DNA of 64,000 nt, taken from assembly GCF_018595675.2 (NCBI RefSeq), contig NZ_CP092333.1, positions 3,186,001-3,250,000 of the forward strand, given 5' to 3'. Positions within the stretch are counted from its first letter, which is position 1. Each line of letters begins with the position of its first letter. Made by a program: the position numbers and the translations under genes. This document shows, piece after piece, positions 63,241 through 64,000 of the stretch. Under the pieces are notes generated by a model that saw nothing but the letters and a program-made list of their open reading frames with translations, did no database searches and was not told the DNA's origin. This DNA is from Flavihumibacter fluvii. GTDB lineage: Bacteria; Bacteroidota; Bacteroidia; Chitinophagales; Chitinophagaceae.

Positions 63241-63708
63241 TTAGCCTGCTCCTAATGCAGCGATGATTTCCTCTGCATGTTGCTTGCTTTTTGGCTTAGT
63301 AAATATTTTAAGGATTTTGCCTTTTTCATCGATGACAAAGGTAGTGCGGTGCAATCCCAAGTATTTGCGGCCATATAGTTGTTTTTCACCCCAGACCCCA
63401 TAAATATCAATGATTTTTTTATCGGGATCGGCAACCAATGTAAACGGAAGCTGGTTGCGTGTTTCGAATTTCTTATGGCTTTCAACGGCATCCGGACTTA
63501 TTCCGATCACTTCCAATCCATGCTTTTTGAGCAGTGAATAGTTATCCCTAAGGTTGCAGGCCTGAACAGTACAGGTTGGCGTCATGTCCTGGGGGTAAAA
63601 AAACAAGACAACCCTTTTCCCTTTAAAACCAGAAAGTTTAATGGTTTCACCGTTTTGGTCTTTTCCTGAAAACGCAGGGGCATTATCGCCCGGTTGTAGT
63701 GTGATCAT
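63241..63708 (-). CDS. bcp: Peroxiredoxin, Bcp/PrxQ type
   Basis: Thiol peroxidase that reduces hydrogen peroxide and organic hydroperoxides. The 155-residue protein has the peroxidatic cysteine in DMTPTCTVQACNLRD (Cys46) and a second Cys51 five residues on, the Bcp/PrxQ pattern that resolves by an intramolecular disulfide. VLFFYPQ and HRTTFVIDEKGKILKIF complete the thioredoxin fold. Start ATG 63708 is standard. Leftward, alone. Confidence 0.94.
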   Translation of the reverse strand: MITLQPGDNAPAFSGKDQNGETIKLSGFKGKRVVLFFYPQDMTPTCTVQACNLRDNYSLLKKHGLEVIGISPDAVESHKKFETRNQLPFTLVADPDKKIIDIYGVWGEKQLYGRKYLGLHRTTFVIDEKGKILKIFTKPKSKQHAEEIIAALGAG

Positions 63709-63746
63709 ATTATAATATGCAATGTGGGCCGTTCACTGTTAAACTT

Positions 63747-64000
63747 TTACCTGTTGAAATTAATTTGTTTTTCAGTCCTGTTACCTGCTTCGTCCTCAGC
63801 AACAATTTTAAGCGTATGGGCACCTGGTGGGCATTTCTCATCAAATCTATAATGGAAATACTTCGCTTTGTCATTGGTGAAGCGGATCCATTTCCCATCA
63901 ATTTCCGTGCGCACGACTTTCCATTCTTCCAGATTATCGGTAACAGTAAATGATAACCGGGCAGCCCTGGTTAAGTTCGCTCCTTCAGAAAATCCTATCG
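63747..64000 (-). CDS. C-terminal part of an exported protein (5' end outside window)
   Basis: An open frame enters from the right edge on the minus strand and ends at TAA 63747-63749, giving 83 residues. The segment includes LSFTVTDNLEEWKVVRTEIDG, KWIRFTNDKAKYFHYRFDEK and GAHTLKIVAEDEAGNRTEKQ, an Ig-like beta domain of the kind found at the end of secreted M23-type peptidases in this phylum. The name is a suggestion; the catalytic part is not in view. It has no start codon in the window, so ORF length filters miss it. Confidence 0.7.
   Translation of the reverse strand, partial: IGFSEGANLTRAARLSFTVTDNLEEWKVVRTEIDGKWIRFTNDKAKYFHYRFDEKCPPGAHTLKIVAEDEAGNRTEKQINFNR

Overview
The window looks like chromosomal DNA of a Bacteroidota bacterium, most plausibly a Chitinophagaceae-type species. 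The signs are Bacteroidota-style -7 promoter elements (TAnnTTTG), a PorZ protein of the type IX secretion system, a short KdpD lacking its kinase half, paired DUF1501/DUF1800 genes, several PorT-like outer-membrane barrels and few clear Shine-Dalgarno sites. The assignment is by family content only. I saw no rRNA, tRNA, CRISPR array, phage or transposase gene.

Layout. 1-585 is the 3' end of a metallophosphoesterase, followed by a structured 455 bp intergenic region. 1041-14213 is a heme locus: hemN with two outer-membrane barrel genes, then hemJ and hemH leftward, then hemA-C-D-E-F-B-yciI-L rightward. Together they cover every step from glutamyl-tRNA to protoheme, with an oxygen-dependent (HemF) and an oxygen-independent (HemN) enzyme for coproporphyrinogen oxidation and HemJ as protoporphyrinogen oxidase. 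14210-19075 is an iron-acquisition unit (PepSY membrane protein, TonB receptor, AraC regulator). 19233-31636 carries gyrB, a 67 aa protein, a DUF1080 protein, DUF1501/DUF1800, serS, gcvH, an ECF sigma/anti-sigma pair, VanZ, a candidate 36 aa peptide gene, prfA and an amidohydrolase. 31640-41662 is a potassium locus: kdpFABC, a porin, a kinase-less KdpD, a separate histidine kinase and an NtrC-type regulator. 41881-64000 is mostly housekeeping: recO, porZ, an MMPL exporter, a TlpA-like lipoprotein, gatB, a PDZ protein, alaS, M23, MerR and MscS proteins, lpxH, a GGCT protein, a LUD protein, ftsH, rsfS, birA, a small HExxH protein, bcp and a truncated gene at the right edge.

The most unusual feature is a family of heptanucleotide tandem arrays arranged as inverted pairs. 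They sit at or inside the 3' ends of genes at five loci (4978-5470, 10557-10653, 17911-18110, 49981-50012, 51131-51200). Two heptad types occur, GTGAATG-like and GCAGRRA-like. One pair encloses a gene for a four-helix-bundle protein of the 23S-rRNA-intervening-sequence (S23/Avd-like) family. That gene lies exactly between hemH and hemJ, and the 42 bp between its stop codon and the hemJ start codon consist only of heptads. The architecture resembles an rRNA intervening sequence (complementary ends, open reading frame in the loop) placed among protein genes; the other pairs could be non-coding relatives.

Other leads are two FNR-like palindromes upstream of hemN and of the following barrel gene, a 21 bp-spaced direct repeat upstream of the TonB receptor that suits an AraC-type activator, a four-cysteine cluster in that AraC protein, the rearranged Kdp regulatory set, the unlisted tiny kdpF, and a 36 aa reading frame behind a hairpin at 28979-29089.
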